Source of the DNA: Rhododendron vialii
Taxonomy: Eukaryota > Streptophyta > Magnoliopsida > Ericales > Ericaceae
NCBI RefSeq assembly: GCF_030253575.1
Contig: NC_080569.1
Span: 702,001 to 766,000 of the forward strand
Direction of reading: 5' to 3'
DNA: 64,000 bases
Every line of letters starts with the position of its first letter. The stretch's first letter is position 1. The notes under the pieces were generated by a model. It had not been told where the DNA came from, searched no databases, and was given only the letters and a program-made list of their open reading frames with translations. Below are positions 62,325 through 64,000 of the stretch, one piece after another. A program made the position numbers and the translations under genes.

Positions 62325-62520
62325 AATGCTGTGTTTGGATGGATTTTTGAAAATTTTTGAGTTTGATTTTTGGGATAATGAGTATATAAAAAAATTAGGG
62401 TAATAATTGGAGACATGGATAATGAATGAATAAAGAAATGAAGGTAATGATTGAAAGTAGAGATAATAAGTGTTTTTTGAGTCGGAATTTTTTTTCCAAA
62501 ATACAATCCGAACAAAGCAT
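62325..62520. mobile_element. MITE with purine-rich minisatellite core, copy 3
   Basis: Ends ATGCTGTGTTTGGATGGAT and the inverse ATGCTTTGTTCGGATTG. Core 62387-62460 with GGTAATAATTGGAGA and GGTAATGATTGAAAG units, as at 45350 and 57521. Confidence 0.6.
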
Positions 62521-62859
62521 ATTAAAAATTTATGTTAAAGCTTTATTTGGTCTGAACCAATCTAATGGGCAAATTCAAAATCCAAGCACAGTTTTCAGTA
62601 AAATCTTCACTAATGGCAGTGTTGTAAATTTGGAAAGGGAGAAATAATTTTGCAAATTTTGAGTCTCTATTGACTTGAGGAAAAAATTGGGTAAAACTCA
62701 ATTTGATACAAGTTTGAGTAAAGGAGCTAAGCAGAAATTTTTTATTTTTTTTAGTTTAAGTGAAAAGAGTGTATTTAAATTTAGGAGTGTAAATTCTATC
62801 CGCCTTAGGTGGAAAATTAAAACACAAGTTTTCCACCACCATCAATTGTGGGCTCCATA

Positions 62860-63140
62860 GTGCGTATATTGTAGTAATTTGAACCGTTTATCTTGTAGAG
62901 CTCGGAGAATAGTATTTCTTTACAAAAAATCAGTTTTATCGGACATGGATAGCTATATAAAAAATTGAAGTTTGGTTTAAAAAATCAACGGTAGATAAGT
63001 TTAAAGTTAAACTATCCATAGCCGTCTATTTTATAAGCTAAAATTTAATTTTTGATATATCTATCTATATCCGATAAATGTGATTTTTTTGTGTAAATGT
63101 ACTACTATTCAGGCCTTATAAGATGAATGGTTCGGATTTT
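62860..63140. mobile_element. Foldback element with ATCGGACATGGATAGC arms
   Basis: The arms TTATCGGACATGGATAGCTATA and TATCTATCTATATCCGATAA, plus outer TTTGAACCGTTTATCTTGTAG and CTTATAAGATGAATGGTTCGG, are inverted. TTGTAGAGCTCG is shared with the element at 57785. Confidence 0.55.
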
Positions 63141-63143
63141 TTT

Positions 63144-63268
63144 GTGAAAATGACGGCTATTGACGTATTTTAATAATTAATACCCGCCAAAGACATTTTC
63201 AACATTAACTTAGCTTGTCTTTCACGGATATTAATTATCAAAATATGTCCCGGCCGTTAGTTTCCCAG
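63144..63268. mobile_element. Diverged copy of the 23484-23615 Mutator-type MITE
   Basis: GTGAAAATGACGGCTATTGAC, TAATAATTAATACC, ACATTTTCA and ATTAATTATCAAAAYA follow the same order as in the 23.5-kb element. The target duplication is not recognisable here. Confidence 0.7.
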
Positions 63269-63487
63269 ATCCCAAAACCAACGGGCCCAATAGACCGGGC
63301 CACTGGGTCAGGGTGACGGTCCTGCTTTACCAAAATCCGTTTTCAGCGGTTGTCTATCGGAGAAGTTAGGGCATGATTCATTCGAGTCAACCGCATACAG
63401 AGCAAGCTCCGGTGACCGTCGAGACCACTGAATTTCCCTTTTTTCTCCTTCCTAACGGGGAGCGCCGGCACCGTTGCCTCCTAGTAG

Positions 63488-63489
<2 letters not shown>

Positions 63490-63521
<32 letters not shown>
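63490..63521. repeat. (CT)n microsatellite
   Basis: A pure CT run, preceded by a GC-richer 200 bp (63290-63489) that could be a promoter or leader of a gene starting beyond this point. No coding exon is seen. Confidence 0.9.
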
Positions 63522-63523
<2 letters not shown>

Positions 63524-63721
63524 GTGTATATAGATGTTATGAACTCTGCTTCTGAATTATCCTCTACTTCGGTGCTTTATTATCTGCTGCCTTTTGACTT
63601 CTTAGTTATTTGCCAAGCCCTATCACAGAAGAAGCTGATAAATTATGAATTGCACAAGTAATGTTTTTCTCCTGATACTCGAGTTTCTTCTACATGCGTA
63701 GTTGCTTAGTGATTGGTAGTT

Positions 63722-64000
63722 AGGCTGATAAACGAGCCAAGCTACTCGAGTTCGAGCTCTTGTTAGCTCGTTAAAAGCTTATCCCGGATTGAAATATTAC
63801 ATGAATCAATCAAGCTTGAACAACTTTTAGGATCTCATTAAGTTTTCAAACAAAGCTCGAACAATCTACTACTCCACTCGCTTGGGTTATCATGCATAAA
63901 AGATTCAAGCTACTCTAGATTGGCTCAATTAAAGCTTGTTCGAGTTCGAATCGTCTCACCAACAAGCCAAACTTGAACATATTTTGAAGCTCATTAAGAT
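63722..64000. mobile_element. Partial element of the GAGCTCG-rich foldback family
   Basis: It begins with AGGCTGATAAACGAGCCAAGC, similar to the ends at 44278 and 45755, and carries the same GAGCTCG/TTCGAGTTCGA words. It runs off the end of the window. Confidence 0.5.

Overview
This is nuclear DNA from a flowering plant, most likely a eudicot. Coding exons are separated by GT-AG introns. The intergenic space is AT-rich and packed with short foldback elements, SINE-like sequences, LINE and TRIM remnants and very long (CT)n/(GA)n tracts. The conserved genes are typical angiosperm single-copy or low-copy genes. I cannot name the species. All gene models below were spliced by hand from the sequence.

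Layout: 1-3.8 kb is AT-rich repeats. 3.8-6.6 kb (minus) is an intact seven-exon RING-CH (MARCH-type) membrane E3 ligase gene. 6.6-14.6 kb is intergenic with several foldback elements. 14.7-15.8 kb is a decayed universal stress protein gene. 17.6 kb and 21.3 kb hold two intronless DUF4228/PADRE genes in the same orientation. 22-24.4 kb is a cluster of SINE-like sequences and MITEs. 27.5-33.5 kb is an intact seven-exon GH3 beta-xylosidase gene (BXL1/BXL2 type) with two TRIM-like elements in intron 1. 34.3-39.6 kb is a broken RUNKEL/FUSED-like kinase gene. Its 3' end lies in the loop of a roughly 1-kb-arm inverted repeat (38.06-40.62 kb) built from LINE and captured-gene sequence. 40.3-43.5 kb has more LINE debris and an Au-like SINE. 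44.3-49.3 kb holds several DNA elements and a partial copy of the plastid lipase gene. 49.8-54.2 kb (minus) is an intact five-exon PLIP-type plastid lipase gene. 54.2-64 kb is gene-free and rich in foldback elements.

Functionally the intact genes do not form a pathway: a membrane ubiquitin ligase, two stress/pathogen-responsive PADRE proteins, a cell-wall xylosidase and a plastid galactolipase. Their order is informative, because from memory close Arabidopsis relatives sit near each other at At1g02610-At1g02660 (RING-CH, BXL2, PLIP2), with USP and PLIP3 relatives near At3g62550-At3g62590. This suggests an old conserved gene block. I did not find a new prokaryote-like system. The most unusual structure is the inverted repeat flanking the RUNKEL 3' fragment.
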